Below, in pieces: positions 46,658 through 57,046 of a stretch of DNA of 64,000 bases. Numbering within the stretch: position 1 is the first letter of the stretch; each line of letters opens with the position of its first letter. The DNA is from Sphingomonas daechungensis. Lineage in GTDB: Bacteria; Pseudomonadota; Alphaproteobacteria; Sphingomonadales; Sphingomonadaceae. The position numbers and the translations under genes are program-made. Location of the stretch: NCBI RefSeq assembly GCF_014489495.1, contig NZ_CP060780.1, forward strand, positions 806,001 to 870,000, given 5' to 3'. The notes under the pieces were generated by a model. It saw only the letters and a list, made by a program, of their open reading frames with translations. It did no database searches and was not told the DNA's origin.

Positions 46658-48961
46658 GTGAGAATTGCCTGCGTCGGCGCCGGTCCCGCCGGCCTCTACT
46701 TCGCCATTTCGATGAAGCTGCGCGACCCGTCGCACGACGTCACCGTCTTCGAGCGCAATGCGCCAGGCGTGACCTTCGGCTGGGGCGTGGTTTTCTCCGA
46801 CCAGACGGTCGAGAACTTGCAGGCCAACGACCCGAAGTCCGCGAAGATCATCGCCGACGAATTCGCGCACTGGGACGATATCGACGTCCACATCGGTGGC
46901 GAGACGATAACGTCATCCGGCCACGGCTTTATCGGGATCGGCCGCAAGCGGCTGCTGGAAATCCTGCAGGACCGCGCGCGCGAACTGGGCGTAACAATCG
47001 AATTCAATGCCGAGTGCGATCCGGCCGATCCGAAGTGGCGCGATTACGACCTCGTCATTGCTTCGGACGGGATCAATTCGCGTTTCCGCGATGCCTATGA
47101 AGATGCGTTCGGGGTCGACGTCGACGTGCGCGCGAACAAGTTCGTCTGGCTCGGCACCCGCAAGGTCTTCGACGCTTTCACCTTCGCATTCGAAGAAACC
47201 GAGCATGGCTGGATCTGGGCGCACGCCTATCGCTTCGCGCCCGACTGCTCGACCTTCATCGTCGAATGCTCGGAAAACACCTGGCGCAAGTTCGGATTCG
47301 ACCGGATGGACCAGGCCGAAGCCATCGCGGTGTGCGAAAAGCTGTTCGCGAAATATCTCTACGGCCACAGCCTGATGTCGAACGCGGCGCATCTACGTGG
47401 GTCGGCGGCATGGCTGAACTTCCGCCGCATCAAGTGTGAGCGCTGGTCGGCGGGCAACGTCATTCTGCTCGGCGATGCCGCGCACACGGCGCATTTTTCA
47501 GTGGGCTCCGGCACCAAGCTTGCGCTCGAAGATGCGATCAAGCTCGCCGACGTGCTCAATCGGCCGGGTCTCAGCCTCGAAGCGGCGATGGACGAGTACG
47601 TCGCCGAGCGGAATCTCGAAGTCCTGAAGCTGCAGAACAGCGCGCGCAACTCGACCGAATGGTTCGAGACGCTGGAACGCTACACCCATTTCGAACCGCT
47701 GCAGTTCGCTTACTCGCTCCTCACGCGTAGCCAGCGCATCAGCCACGAGAACCTCCGCCTGCGCGATCGCGAATGGTTGGAAGGTGCCGAACGCTGGTTC
47801 TGGAAACGCGCGACCGATGGAAGGTCGAACAAGACCGCGCCGCCGATGTTCGCACCGTTCAAGTTGCGCGAGATGACACTGGAGAACCGCATCACCGTGT
47901 CGCCGATGGCGATGTACTCGGCGGTCGACGGTACGCCCAACGATTTCCATTTCGTGCATTACGGCGAGCGCGCGATGGGCGGCGCGGGCCTCGTCTTTAC
48001 CGAGATGACGTGCGTGTCGCCGGAGGGCCGGATTAGTCCGGGCTGCACCGGCATGTGGAGCGATGAGCACGTTGCCGCATGGAAGCGCATCGTCGATTTC
48101 GTGCACGGAAATTCAAAGGCGAAGATCTGCCTTCAGCTCGGTCATTCGGGCGCGAAGGGCTCGACGCGCGTTGGCTGGGAAGAGGACAATGCCCCGCTTC
48201 CCGACGGCAACTGGCCGATCATGGCCGCGAGCGATGTGGCGTGGTCGCCGGTCAACCAGGTGCCGACCCCAATGTCCCGCAAGGACATGGACGAGGTTCG
48301 CGACCAATTCGTCGCCGCCGTCCGGATGGCCCTCGATGTGAATTTCGACATGATCGAACTTCATGCGGCGCACGGCTATCTGCTGTCGGGCTTTCTCACG
48401 CCGCTGCAGAATAAGCGCACCGACGAATACGGCGGGTCACTCGAGAACCGCCTGCGCTACCCGCTCGAAGTCTTCACCGCGATGCGGGATGCTTGGCCGT
48501 CGGATCGCCCGATGTCCGTCCGCATTTCCGCGACCGACTGGGCCGGTGATCAGGGAATTACTCCAGACGAGGCAGTCGAGATCGCGGACGCTTTCGCCCG
48601 CGCCGGCGCCGACCTCATCGACGTTTCTGCGGGCCAGACCTGGACCGGCGCGCAACCCGTTTACGGCCGCATGTTCCAGACCCCGTTCAGCGACAAGCTC
48701 CGCAACGAAGCCCGCCTCGCCACGATGGCGGTCGGCAACATCTACGAGCCGGACCATGCCAACTCGATCCTCGCGGCGGGTCGCGCCGATCTTGTGGCTC
48801 TAGCGCGGCCTCACCTCATCGACCCGTTCTGGACGCTGCGTGCGGCCGCGCAGCTGGGTTACCGCGACGTGCACGTGCCGCCGCAATATCTCAATGGAAT
48901 GAGCCAGCTCGCCCGGAACCTGAAGCGCGAGGCGGAGATGGCCGCCGCGCTTCGCGTCTAG
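46658..48961 (+). CDS. Aryl-CoA monooxygenase/reductase fusion (salicylyl-CoA 5-hydroxylase or 2-aminobenzoyl-CoA type)
   Basis: A 767-residue two-domain flavoenzyme. Residues 1-375 are an FAD monooxygenase: [25 protein letters not shown] and [16 protein letters not shown]. Residues about 395-760 are an old-yellow-enzyme type NADH:flavin oxidoreductase: [38 protein letters not shown]. This architecture is that of 2-aminobenzoyl-CoA monooxygenase/reductase and the bifunctional salicylyl-CoA 5-hydroxylase. GTG start at 46658. No CoA ligase or thioesterase is next to it, so the pathway cannot be fixed. The stop shares CTAG with the PhzF gene. Confidence 0.9.
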   Translation: MRIACVGAGPAGLYFAISMKLRDPSHDVTVFERNAPGVTFGWGVVFSDQTVENLQANDPKSAKIIADEFAHWDDIDVHIGGETITSSGHGFIGIGRKRLLEILQDRARELGVTIEFNAECDPADPKWRDYDLVIASDGINSRFRDAYEDAFGVDVDVRANKFVWLGTRKVFDAFTFAFEETEHGWIWAHAYRFAPDCSTFIVECSENTWRKFGFDRMDQAEAIAVCEKLFAKYLYGHSLMSNAAHLRGSAAWLNFRRIKCERWSAGNVILLGDAAHTAHFSVGSGTKLALEDAIKLADVLNRPGLSLEAAMDEYVAERNLEVLKLQNSARNSTEWFETLERYTHFEPLQFAYSLLTRSQRISHENLRLRDREWLEGAERWFWKRATDGRSNKTAPPMFAPFKLREMTLENRITVSPMAMYSAVDGTPNDFHFVHYGERAMGGAGLVFTEMTCVSPEGRISPGCTGMWSDEHVAAWKRIVDFVHGNSKAKICLQLGHSGAKGSTRVGWEEDNAPLPDGNWPIMAASDVAWSPVNQVPTPMSRKDMDEVRDQFVAAVRMALDVNFDMIELHAAHGYLLSGFLTPLQNKRTDEYGGSLENRLRYPLEVFTAMRDAWPSDRPMSVRISATDWAGDQGITPDEAVEIADAFARAGADLIDVSAGQTWTGAQPVYGRMFQTPFSDKLRNEARLATMAVGNIYEPDHANSILAAGRADLVALARPHLIDPFWTLRAAAQLGYRDVHVPPQYLNGMSQLARNLKREAEMAAALRV

Positions 48962-49793
48962 CGTCGAAAGGGAGCGTCACCCAAAGCGAGAGTTTCAGTC
49001 TGCCCGCCGATCCACAAGCGGTCGCCTTCGTGGTCGATGTACGCCCGCCCGCTCCGACCGAGCTGCGTCCCCTGCGCCGTGACATAGGGCGGATGACCGC
49101 GGCCGGATCGGATCATCCATTCGGCAGCGGAGGCCTGGAAGCTTCCGGTCACCGGATCCTCGACGATCGCACCGACGTGATTGCTGAAAAACGTCCGCAA
49201 CTCGAACGCCAGATCATGGCCATCGGGATATGGCCCGATCACGCCAACATCCATCCGCCGCGGATAGGAACTGACCGGTTCGAGAGCGAGGACCTCCTCC
49301 GCCGACCCGAGCAAGATGCCGAGCCAGCCCGGACCGTTGTCGACCCACTCCGCTTCCACGATCTTCGATCGGTGGATGTTGAGGAAGTCAGCGACCTCCG
49401 CGACCGAAGATTCCTCCACCGCTCCGGTATGGATTAGCGGAGGCGCTTCGAATGCCCAGCGGCCGCCGCGACGCTCGACGGTGATCAACCCGGCTTCGCA
49501 TTCCTGGATCACGCGGTCCTTCGACGAACCGGTCCGCTCCGCCACGCGTGGCAAGTGCCCAGCGTCGGATGGCCGGCGAACGGCAGCTCGCGCTCGAGAG
49601 TGAAGATGCGAACGCGGTAATCGGCTTCGTCAGTTGTCGGCGGCAGAAGGAACGTCGTCTCCGACAGGTTCATCCACCGCGCGATCTGCTGCATCGTCTC
49701 GGTATCGAGACCCTGGCCGTCATAGACCGCTACCGGATTGCCGGTGAACGGGCCGCTTCCGAAGACGTCGACAAGCTGGAACGTGATGCTCAT
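48958..49793 (-). CDS. PhzF family isomerase-like protein, frameshifted
   Basis: Member of the PhzF/DapF-fold family, 278 residues after restoring one base at 49542-49543 (joining GTCHAW to [10 protein letters not shown]). N-terminal [29 protein letters not shown] and [12 protein letters not shown] are family hallmarks; the C-terminal half has [17 protein letters not shown]. Most members outside phenazine clusters have no known substrate, and no phenazine genes are here. Confidence 0.88.
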
Positions 49794-49850
49794 TGCACTT
49801 CTCCTGTCCCAGCCCGCGAGCCGAATACCGCCCGCGAATGCTGTCGGCAA

Positions 49851-51229
49851 CTAAGCCGACCAGCCTCCGCCGAGCGCGCGGAACAGGTTGATTTGAGCGT
49901 CGGCGACCTCGCCGTTGACGTCGGCAAGATCCGCTTCGGATTCCGCGAACGTGCGCTCGGCATCGAGCAGTGCAAGCGAGTCCACCACCCCTTCGCGCTG
50001 CTGTGCGCGGACGATCTTCGCTGCAACCTCAGCCTCATTGCGGGCCGCCTGCAGTGCTTCGCGGCGGCGAAGCATGTTGGCGTAGGCCGACAGCGCTGTC
50101 TCGGTTTCCTCCAGCGAGCGCAGGACGGTTCCGTCGAACAGTGCCAGCGCCTCCTGCGTGCTCGCCTCCGCACCCTGGACACGGGCCCGTGCGCGGGCGT
50201 GATCGCTGAACGACCAGCTGATCAGCGGGCCGAGCAGGAAGCCTACTGGGTTGCTCAGCAAATTGCCGAAATTGCCCGCGCTCGAACCAACGGATGCTCC
50301 GAGCGTGATCTGCGGATAGAGCTCTGCGGTCGCGACTCCGATCCTAGCGGTCGAGGCCGCGAGACGGCGCTCGGCGGCACGAACGTCCGGGCGCCGAGCC
50401 AGAAGCTGCGCGCCATCCCGACGGGAATTGGCTGATCGAGCTTCAGCGAAGAAGTGCGCGCACCGGCCGTTGAGGGAAGTTCGGAAGGTGCGCGCCCGGT
50501 CAGCGTCGCCAGTCGGAACAAAGCGGAATCCCGCTCGGCGGCGAGGGCCGGAATTCCTGCCTGTCGCTGGTTTCGCAGCGCCGCGATCCGCGCCGTGTCG
50601 AGGCGCGTCGTCTGGCCGATCTCGACCTGCTTCTCGGTAATGCCCAGTGACTCATCGAGCAGCGCGACGATATGCTCGGCGACCGCGAGACGTTCCGCCG
50701 CGCTCGACGCATCCGCATAAGCACGCGCCGTGTCCGCAACGATGGCAATCCGCACAGCATCGGCGTCTGCTTCCGCCGCACCGACATCCCCGCTAGCGGC
50801 TTCGACTCCCCGCTTCACGCGACCGAACAAGTCGACTTCATAGGCGACCTCAAGGCCGGCATCGAAGCTGGTCGACGCATCGGAATCGCCATTCTCGCGT
50901 CCGCGAGTTGCCGAGGCCGAAGCCCCGCCTTGCGGCAGCCGATCGACCTTCACTTCCTTGAGCGAAGCGCGAGCGCGGGCAAAACGCGCAACCGCCGCGC
51001 GGATGTCGGTGTTGTGCGCCAAGGCGTCAGCGATAAGCCCATCGAGTACGGGATCCTTGTACAGCCGCCACCAATCGTCCGGCACGGGTGCGAGCGCCTG
51101 GACCGCCGGCGACTTAGCCGCCACGAAGGGTCCGGCAGCTGCCGAAGGTGTCGCGGGTTGCGCATACTCAGGTCCGCTTGCGCACGCCGCCAAGGCGAGC
51201 GCCAGCGCGATGCTCATTACAGTCTTCAT
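49851..51229 (-). CDS. RND efflux outer-membrane channel (OprM/NodT family), frameshifted
   Basis: Trimeric outer-membrane factor of 459 residues after correction. Lipoprotein leader MKTVMSIALALALAAC; outer-membrane efflux repeats DDWWRLYKDPVLDGLIADAL and RPDVRAAERRLAASTARIG; C-terminal GVVDSLALLDAERTFAES. One base is missing at 50417-50419, separating IPVG from DGAQLLARRPDVR. It follows the RND pump gene by 11 bases and closes the operon. Confidence 0.9.
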
Positions 51230-51240
51230 CTCGAGAGTCC

Positions 51241-54200
51241 CTATTCCGCGGGCAGCAGCATCGGCTGCTGCTCGGACGGCCGGCCGCGACCGCGCGCCAA
51301 TCGCTCACCGAGCGTGCGCGTCGCCACGTAGAAGACCGGCGTGAAGATGAGGCCGAACGCCGTGACTCCGATCATTCCGAAGAAGACCGCGGTGCCGAGC
51401 GCCTGGCGCAGCTCCCAGCCCGGACCGGTCGCCAGCACCAGCGGCAGCGTACCGAGGACGAAGGCAAAGCTGGTCATAAGGATCGGGCGCAAACGCGACC
51501 CGGCGGCTTCAACCGCTGCATCGATGGCCGAAAGGCCTCGCTCCTCCGCCTGCTTGGCGAACTCGACGATCAGGATCGCATTCTTCGCGGCGAGCGCGAT
51601 GAGCACGATCAGGCCGATCTGCGTCAGGATGTTGTTGTCCAGACCGCGCAGGTTCACTCCCGTCATCGCGGCGAGCAATGTCATCGGCACGATCAGGATG
51701 ATCGCCAGCGGAAGCAGCAGGCTTTCAAACTGAGCCGCGAGCACGAGGAAGACGAACACCACCGACAAGGCGAAGATGACCGCGGCGATGTTGCCGGCAA
51801 GCTTCTGTTGGAAGGCAATATCGGTCCACTCGGTCGCGAAGCCCTGCGGCAAGCTCGACGCGAGCCTTTCCATCGTTTTCAGCGATTGGCCGGTCGAATA
51901 ACCGGGCGCGGTGTCGCCATCGACCTCGACCGCAGGGAAGAGATTGAAGCGCGTGACGCGATACGGGCCCGTCTTGTCCTGGAACGTCGCGACCGTTCCG
52001 ATCGGCACCATGGCGCCGCTGTTTGAGCGGGTCTTGAGCTGGGCGATGTCGGCTGGATCGTCGCGATACTGAGCATCCGCCTGCGCCGTTACCCGGAAGG
52101 TCCGGCCGAGCAGGTTGAAGTCGTTGACGTAGGCGGAGCCGAGATAGACCTGAAGCGTCTCGTTCACACGCTCCGTCGGTACGCCGAGCATGTCCGCCTT
52201 GGCGCGGTCGACGTCGGCAAAGACGCGCGGGGTCGCGGTGTTGAACAAGGTGAAGACGTTGGCGAGACCTTTCTCTTGGTGGGCCTGGCCGATCAGCTGC
52301 TGGGCAGCCTGCTCGAGAGCCTGGTAACCGGCGCCGCTGCGATCCTGCACGATCATGCGATAGCCGCCGCCGTTGCCGACGCCTTGGATGACGGGCGGCG
52401 GGATGACGAACACGAACGCTTCGTCCATGTCGGCGAGCGCAGCGCGCATGTCGTTCTCGATATTAAGCTCGGTGCGGTCAGTACCCGCCCGCTCCTCGAA
52501 CGGCTTGAAGGTGACGTAGGCTGCGCCGGCGTTGGAAGCCTGCGTCCCCGACGCTCCGTCGAAACCGGAGAACATCACCGCCTGGTCGACTCCGGGCACC
52601 TTCAGCAGCTTGGCCACAGCCTTCTTCAAGACTTCGTCGGTGCGCTCGATCGAGCTTCCCGGCGGAAGTTGGATCGCGGCAAGCGCGTAGCCCTGGTCCT
52701 GCGCGGGGATGAACCCGCCCGGCGTGTACCAGAACACTCCGACGGTCAGACCGACGAGCCCGGCATAGGTTGCCAGAGCCCGCTTCGGCGCCCGGAGGAC
52801 CCGGCGCGTAAAGCTCCTGTACCAATTGCTGAGCTTGCCGAAGCCGGTGTTAAAGCGATCGCCCGCCCGATGGACGAAGCCCATGATACCCGACTCCGCG
52901 CGATGCTTGCTCTTCGGCTTCAGCAGCCGCGCCGCAAGTGCGGGAGACAATGTCAGCGAAAGCAGCAGCGAGATGACCGTCGACGCTGCAATCGTCACCG
53001 CGAACTGGCGATAGAATTCGCCCGTGATTCCGGTGAGGAACGTGACCGGGACGAACACCGCGCAAAGCACGAGGACGATGGCGACGAGCGCGGTCGAAAC
53101 CTCGTCCATCGACTGATGCGCCGCTTCCTTTGGACTGAGGCCGTGTTCGAGGTTGCGTTCGACATTTTCGACGACGACGATGGCATCATCCACCACAATG
53201 CCGATCGCCAGCACCAGGCCGAACATCGACAATGTGTTGAGCGAGTAGCCGAGCGCGGCAAGCACTGCGAACGAGCCGATCAGCGACACCGGGATGGCGA
53301 TGATCGGGATAACCGCGGCACGCCAGCTTTGCAGGAAGACGATGATCACAAGAACGACGAGGATAAGCGCTTCGAGGAGCGTTTCCTGCACCGCCGTCAT
53401 CGACTTGCTGATGAACTCGGTCGGGTTCCAGATGATGCGATATTCGAGGCCCTTCGGGAAAGTCTTGGACGCCTCAGCGAGCTGGGCCTTGACGCCCTCC
53501 GCAGCGGCGAGCGCGTTGGTTCCCGGCCGTTGGGTGATGCCGAGGATCACCGAGTCCTTGCCCGAGAGGTAGGCGTTGACCCCGTAATCCTCGGCACCGA
53601 GCTCGACGCGTGCGACATCGCGAAGACGCGTGATTGCGCCAGATGCCGAATCGGTCCTGATGATGATGTTGGCGAACTCGTCGGCCGTCTTGAAGCGGCC
53701 CTGGGTCTCGACGTTAAGCTGTTGCGCAGCGCCCGTGTCGAAGGGCGGCTGGCCCACGGTGCCGGCCGCAACCTGGACGTTCTGGCTGCGCAGCGCACTC
53801 ACGACCTCGCCGGCGGTCAGGCCAAGCGTCGAAGCCCGGCCCGGATCGATCCACACGCGCATCGCATAATCGCGGGCGCCAAAGATTGAGACGTCGCCAA
53901 TACCGTCGACGCGCGACAGTCGGTCCTTGAGCTGCGTCAACGCGTAGTTCGACACGTAGCCGCGATCGAGCGAACCGTCGGGCGACAGAACGTTGACCGC
54001 CATCAGCCATGACGGCGAGGTCTTGCGAACGACGACACCCTGCCGGCGCACGTCCTCAGGCAAGCTCGGCGTGGCGAGGGCGACGCGGTTCTGAACGAGC
54101 ACTTGCGCGGTATCGAGGTCGGTGCCGAGCTTGAACGTAACGGTGATCGTGACGCGCCCGTCACCGGTCGACTGCGACGACTGATAGAGCATGTTGTCGA

Positions 54201-54420
54201 CGCCGTTGATCTGCTGTTCGATCGGCGCAGCGACGGTGTCCGCGACGGTTTCGGCGGACGCACCGGGATAGAAAGTGCTGACCGTGACCGTTGGCGGGAC
54301 GACGTTCGGGAACTGCGACACGGGCAGCCCGAAGTAAGCGAACGCACCGACGATCGTGATGATGATCGCGATGACGCCGGCAAAGATCGGCCGTCGGATG
54401 AAGAAGTGACTGAACTGCAT
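51241..54420 (-). CDS. RND efflux pump permease (HAE1/AcrB type)
   Basis: Inner-membrane proton-driven multidrug transporter, 1059 residues and intact. N-terminal FFIRRPIFAGVIAIIITIVG; twelve membrane segments including those near residues 340-360 and 390-460, with the proton-relay Asp pair in AIGIVVDDAIVVVENVER; GQPPFDTGAAQQLNVETQG in the porter domain. C-terminal repeat has PLAIILIVPMTLLAAMTGV. It belongs with the hydrophobe/amphiphile efflux group, so substrates are probably drugs, dyes or detergents. Confidence 0.96.
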   Translation of the reverse strand: MQFSHFFIRRPIFAGVIAIIITIVGAFAYFGLPVSQFPNVVPPTVTVSTFYPGASAETVADTVAAPIEQQINGVDNMLYQSSQSTGDGRVTITVTFKLGTDLDTAQVLVQNRVALATPSLPEDVRRQGVVVRKTSPSWLMAVNVLSPDGSLDRGYVSNYALTQLKDRLSRVDGIGDVSIFGARDYAMRVWIDPGRASTLGLTAGEVVSALRSQNVQVAAGTVGQPPFDTGAAQQLNVETQGRFKTADEFANIIIRTDSASGAITRLRDVARVELGAEDYGVNAYLSGKDSVILGITQRPGTNALAAAEGVKAQLAEASKTFPKGLEYRIIWNPTEFISKSMTAVQETLLEALILVVLVIIVFLQSWRAAVIPIIAIPVSLIGSFAVLAALGYSLNTLSMFGLVLAIGIVVDDAIVVVENVERNLEHGLSPKEAAHQSMDEVSTALVAIVLVLCAVFVPVTFLTGITGEFYRQFAVTIAASTVISLLLSLTLSPALAARLLKPKSKHRAESGIMGFVHRAGDRFNTGFGKLSNWYRSFTRRVLRAPKRALATYAGLVGLTVGVFWYTPGGFIPAQDQGYALAAIQLPPGSSIERTDEVLKKAVAKLLKVPGVDQAVMFSGFDGASGTQASNAGAAYVTFKPFEERAGTDRTELNIENDMRAALADMDEAFVFVIPPPVIQGVGNGGGYRMIVQDRSGAGYQALEQAAQQLIGQAHQEKGLANVFTLFNTATPRVFADVDRAKADMLGVPTERVNETLQVYLGSAYVNDFNLLGRTFRVTAQADAQYRDDPADIAQLKTRSNSGAMVPIGTVATFQDKTGPYRVTRFNLFPAVEVDGDTAPGYSTGQSLKTMERLASSLPQGFATEWTDIAFQQKLAGNIAAVIFALSVVFVFLVLAAQFESLLLPLAIILIVPMTLLAAMTGVNLRGLDNNILTQIGLIVLIALAAKNAILIVEFAKQAEERGLSAIDAAVEAAGSRLRPILMTSFAFVLGTLPLVLATGPGWELRQALGTAVFFGMIGVTAFGLIFTPVFYVATRTLGERLARGRGRPSEQQPMLLPAE

Positions 54421-54434
54421 GTTAGAGAACTCTC

Positions 54435-55702
54435 TTATCGAGCCGCCAGCGTCGCCTGGGAGGCGGAGGGCGACTGCGACTGGGCCGGTGCCAACGGTGC
54501 GGCGGCCGGATGAACTTTCGTCACGCGCGCCTTTACCTTGGCACCGGGCATAGCGAACTGGACGCCCTGCACGACCACCCGGTCGGCAAGACTCAGGCCG
54601 CTGCGAATGACCCGGAGGTCACCAACCAGCGGTCCGGTTTCAACCGGCTTCGCGGCGACGGTATCGTCCCGCCCGACGACAAGCACGATCTTGCGCGCCT
54701 GATCGGTGCGGATCGCCGCGTCCGGGACGAGCAATGCCGGAGTCGTGCCGCCGTCCGCGAGCCGCATGTTTCCGAACATGCCCGGGTCAGGAAGTAATCC
54801 GGGTTGGGAACGACGGCGCGAGCACGAATGGTGCCCGAGTTCTGGCTGATGCCATTGTCGGTGAAATCGAGACGGCCGGTGCGGCTGTACGTGGCCTCAT
54901 CCTGAAGCCTGATCTGCGCGATGTCGCCTTGCTCACCCGCGGACCGCTGACGCGAATCCTTGAGATACAGGGACTCGGGCACGTCGAACGTGAAGTAGAT
55001 CGGGTCCAGGGCGTTGATTGTGGTCAGCAAGGTTCCACCGTCCACGCCGGATGCGACGAGGTTGCCCGCGTCGATCTTGCGGTCCGAAATGCGTCCACTG
55101 ATCGGCGCCCGAATCTGCGTGAACTCTACGTCGAGAGAGCGCTGCTGAACGCGAGCCTGAGCAGCCGCGAGCGCCGCACGGGCCGTCTGCACCTGCGCCG
55201 TCAATTGGTCGACATTGGCCTGCGACACCGCATTGGCTTCAAGCAAGCGACGGGCACGGCCGAGATTGGTCTCCGCCAGCGCCAGTTGGCTTCGCGCGGT
55301 TGCGACGCCGGCGCGGGCTTCGGCGAGCGCTGCCGTGAACGGACGCGGATCGACAGTGAAGAGAAGCTGGCCCTTCTGGACGATCTGGCCATCGCGGAAG
55401 TGGACGCCGACGATCTGCCCCGAAACGCGCGGGCGCACTTCGACCGAGCGGCTCGCCTCGAAGCGGCCGACATAGTCATCCCACAGATTCACCTCGCTCT
55501 GCAGGGGGGCCGCGACCGTCACCGTGGGGACCGGGGGAGCAGCGGCGGGGGAGGGATCGCTGCTCCAGAGGGTGACGGCCGCGGCTAGGGCGACCAGGGG
55601 CGTTCCGACAATCGCGGCACGTTGCCAGAGCGGCCTGCGCGCGAAGCTCAGGCGGACGCGTTGCGCTTCGCCATCGGACGTGACTTTCGAAATCATGTTC
55701 AT
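54435..55702 (-). CDS. RND efflux periplasmic adaptor (MexA/AcrA type), frameshifted
   Basis: Membrane fusion protein of 422 residues after restoring one base at 54784-54786 (joining PDYFLT to PGMFGNMRLADGG). A membrane anchor segment lies at residues 28-46 (AAIVGTPLVALAAAVTLW), then the lipoyl domain (RVSGQIVGVHFRDGQIVQKG), alpha-hairpin (residues 130-200, LLEANAVSQANVDQLTAQV) and beta-barrel (FTFDVPESLYLKDS). Start overlaps the upstream gene's stop (ATGA). Ends 15 bases before the pump gene. Confidence 0.92.
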
Positions 55703-56078
55703 GCTGCGGCCTTTCGCGGCGCGCTGATGGTGGCGTTGATGCAGCTCGCCATCAGCTCGTACTGATCCGGCGAGAAGCCGGCGGAGAGGAATTCGGCGAT
55801 GTCACGACCGGGGACCGTGAAGCCGTAGTGCCAGGTCAGCACCGCCATCCGGCGGAGCGCTTCGAGGCGCGGGTTGGCGAGTTCGGGTTACCCCGGCCAA
55901 TCATCCAATTGTAGAACTTGCGCACGCGACCGGCTGCGCGGATCGTCCACAGCCGATCGATGCGGGCAAGGCGGATGATGGACCACTCGAGCTTGGAGAA
56001 GTCGGGCGTCGCCGAGGCCAGCGCCGGGAGCGCGATCGGCTGGGCGTCTTGCGCATCGATTCTTGCCAGATAGGCCAT
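55699..56078 (-). CDS. Small hypothetical protein heading the efflux operon, frameshifted
   Basis: A 126-residue soluble protein. The first part (MAYLARIDAQDAQPIALPAL, then FSKLEWSIIRLARIDRLWTI) continues after one base missing at 55885-55887 as ELANPRLEALRRMAVLTWHY, GFTVPGRDIAEFLSAGFSPD and CINATISAPRKAAA. Its stop overlaps the adaptor ATG, so it is co-translated with the pump genes. No domain recognised. GGGAGA precedes the ATG. Confidence 0.75.
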
Positions 56079-56277
56079 GTCATTCTCCCTCATTTTTCTG
56101 GGCAAGCCTCTCCGTCCGCCGGACCACCGTCTCGACGCGAGTGCTTTTCCCAGGCGCAGAAATCCGCTCACTGAAACGCGAGGTCTCAGCGTGGACTGCT
56201 AATGAATCTTCGAACCCTTTTTGCGGGGGTCAGGCCCGCGGAAGACGGGAGGGCGTTCGCGACACCTTCCCGCTTTC

Positions 56278-56293
56278 TGTACTGCTCAGTACA
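56278..56293. promoter_or_regulatory. Palindromic operator, likely for the adjacent TetR regulator
   Basis: TGTACTG-CT-CAGTACA is a perfect inverted repeat with 7-bp arms and a 2-bp centre in the 282-base gap between the TetR gene and the efflux operon. It overlaps the putative -10 of the operon promoter, the usual position for repression. Binding by the neighbouring TetR protein is inference. Confidence 0.6.
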
Positions 56294-56314
56294 AAGTCTG
56301 CTAACCGACGTCAA
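56286..56314 (-). promoter_or_regulatory. Candidate promoter of the efflux operon
   Basis: On the minus strand TTGACG (56314-56309) is followed 17 bases later by TACTGA (56291-56286). The -35 is good and the -10 weak, as expected for a repressed promoter. It points into the gene at 56078. Confidence 0.4.
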
Positions 56315-56360
56315 GAAAAATTCTGTACCGGCCGATAAAATAATTTGCGTTAGTTATAAA

Positions 56361-56987
56361 TCAGGCGCTCGGCCAAAGGGCGAGGCCGCTTTCGACCAGC
56401 CGGTCGAGCTCATCGCGAGTCGCGCCCTGGCTTGCCTGGACGGAGATGCCCTGGAGCATGGCGATCAACACCCGCATGAGGCCTTCCGAATCAACGTGGG
56501 ATGGGAGGTCGCCCTCCTGCTTGGCGCGATCGAACCTCTCCATCAACGCGCGCTTGGCGGCTTCGCCTCGCTTGACGACATCCTCGCGTACCGATTGCGA
56601 ATCGGGCCCGCAGGCAACCGAAGTGATGACGCCCATGCACCCGTGCGGTTCGTCGTAGGCCATCACATTGTCGACGGAGCCGCGCAGCATCACCTCGGCG
56701 ACGCCGCGTGCAGTCGGTTGCTCAAGCGCCTGTCGAATGTAGGCGAGCTTTTCGGTTTCGTAGAGGTCGAGCGCCTTGCGAAACAACGCGTCCTTGTTGC
56801 CAAACGCCGCGTAGAGACTCGGCCGGGTGATCCCCATCGCTTCCGTCAGATCGGTGAGCGACGTGCCATCGTAACCCTTCTCCCAGAAGACGCGCAGCGC
56901 CTGCGCAAGAGCACGATCGACGCAGAATTCGCGGGGGCGTCCTCGGCAGGGGCCGGTCCCCTCGGATATCACTTCAGGCTTATTCAT
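56361..56987 (-). CDS. TetR/AcrR family transcriptional regulator
   Basis: A 208-residue repressor. N-terminal helix-turn-helix: RALAQALRVFWEKGYDGTSL and LTEAMGITRPSLYAAFGNKD. The C-terminal ligand-binding half (about residues 80-205) contains YDEPHGCMGVITSVACG and LMRVLIAMLQGISVQASQGA, typical of the AcrR-type C-terminal domain. It lies directly upstream of, and on the same strand as, the efflux operon with the palindromic operator between. A TATTAT -10-like element lies just upstream. Confidence 0.9.
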   Translation of the reverse strand: MNKPEVISEGTGPCRGRPREFCVDRALAQALRVFWEKGYDGTSLTDLTEAMGITRPSLYAAFGNKDALFRKALDLYETEKLAYIRQALEQPTARGVAEVMLRGSVDNVMAYDEPHGCMGVITSVACGPDSQSVREDVVKRGEAAKRALMERFDRAKQEGDLPSHVDSEGLMRVLIAMLQGISVQASQGATRDELDRLVESGLALWPSA

Positions 56988-57046
56988 ATCGCGCGGTACA
57001 TAATACGGTTTCGTGAAAAATCCAGTGCCATCCTCTACGGTTCCGT

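Noticed and set aside
52276..53889. Long plus-strand open frame (537 residues) opposite the RND pump
   Set aside because: Arg/Asp/His-rich antisense shadow of an intact 1059-residue transporter; no signature motifs.
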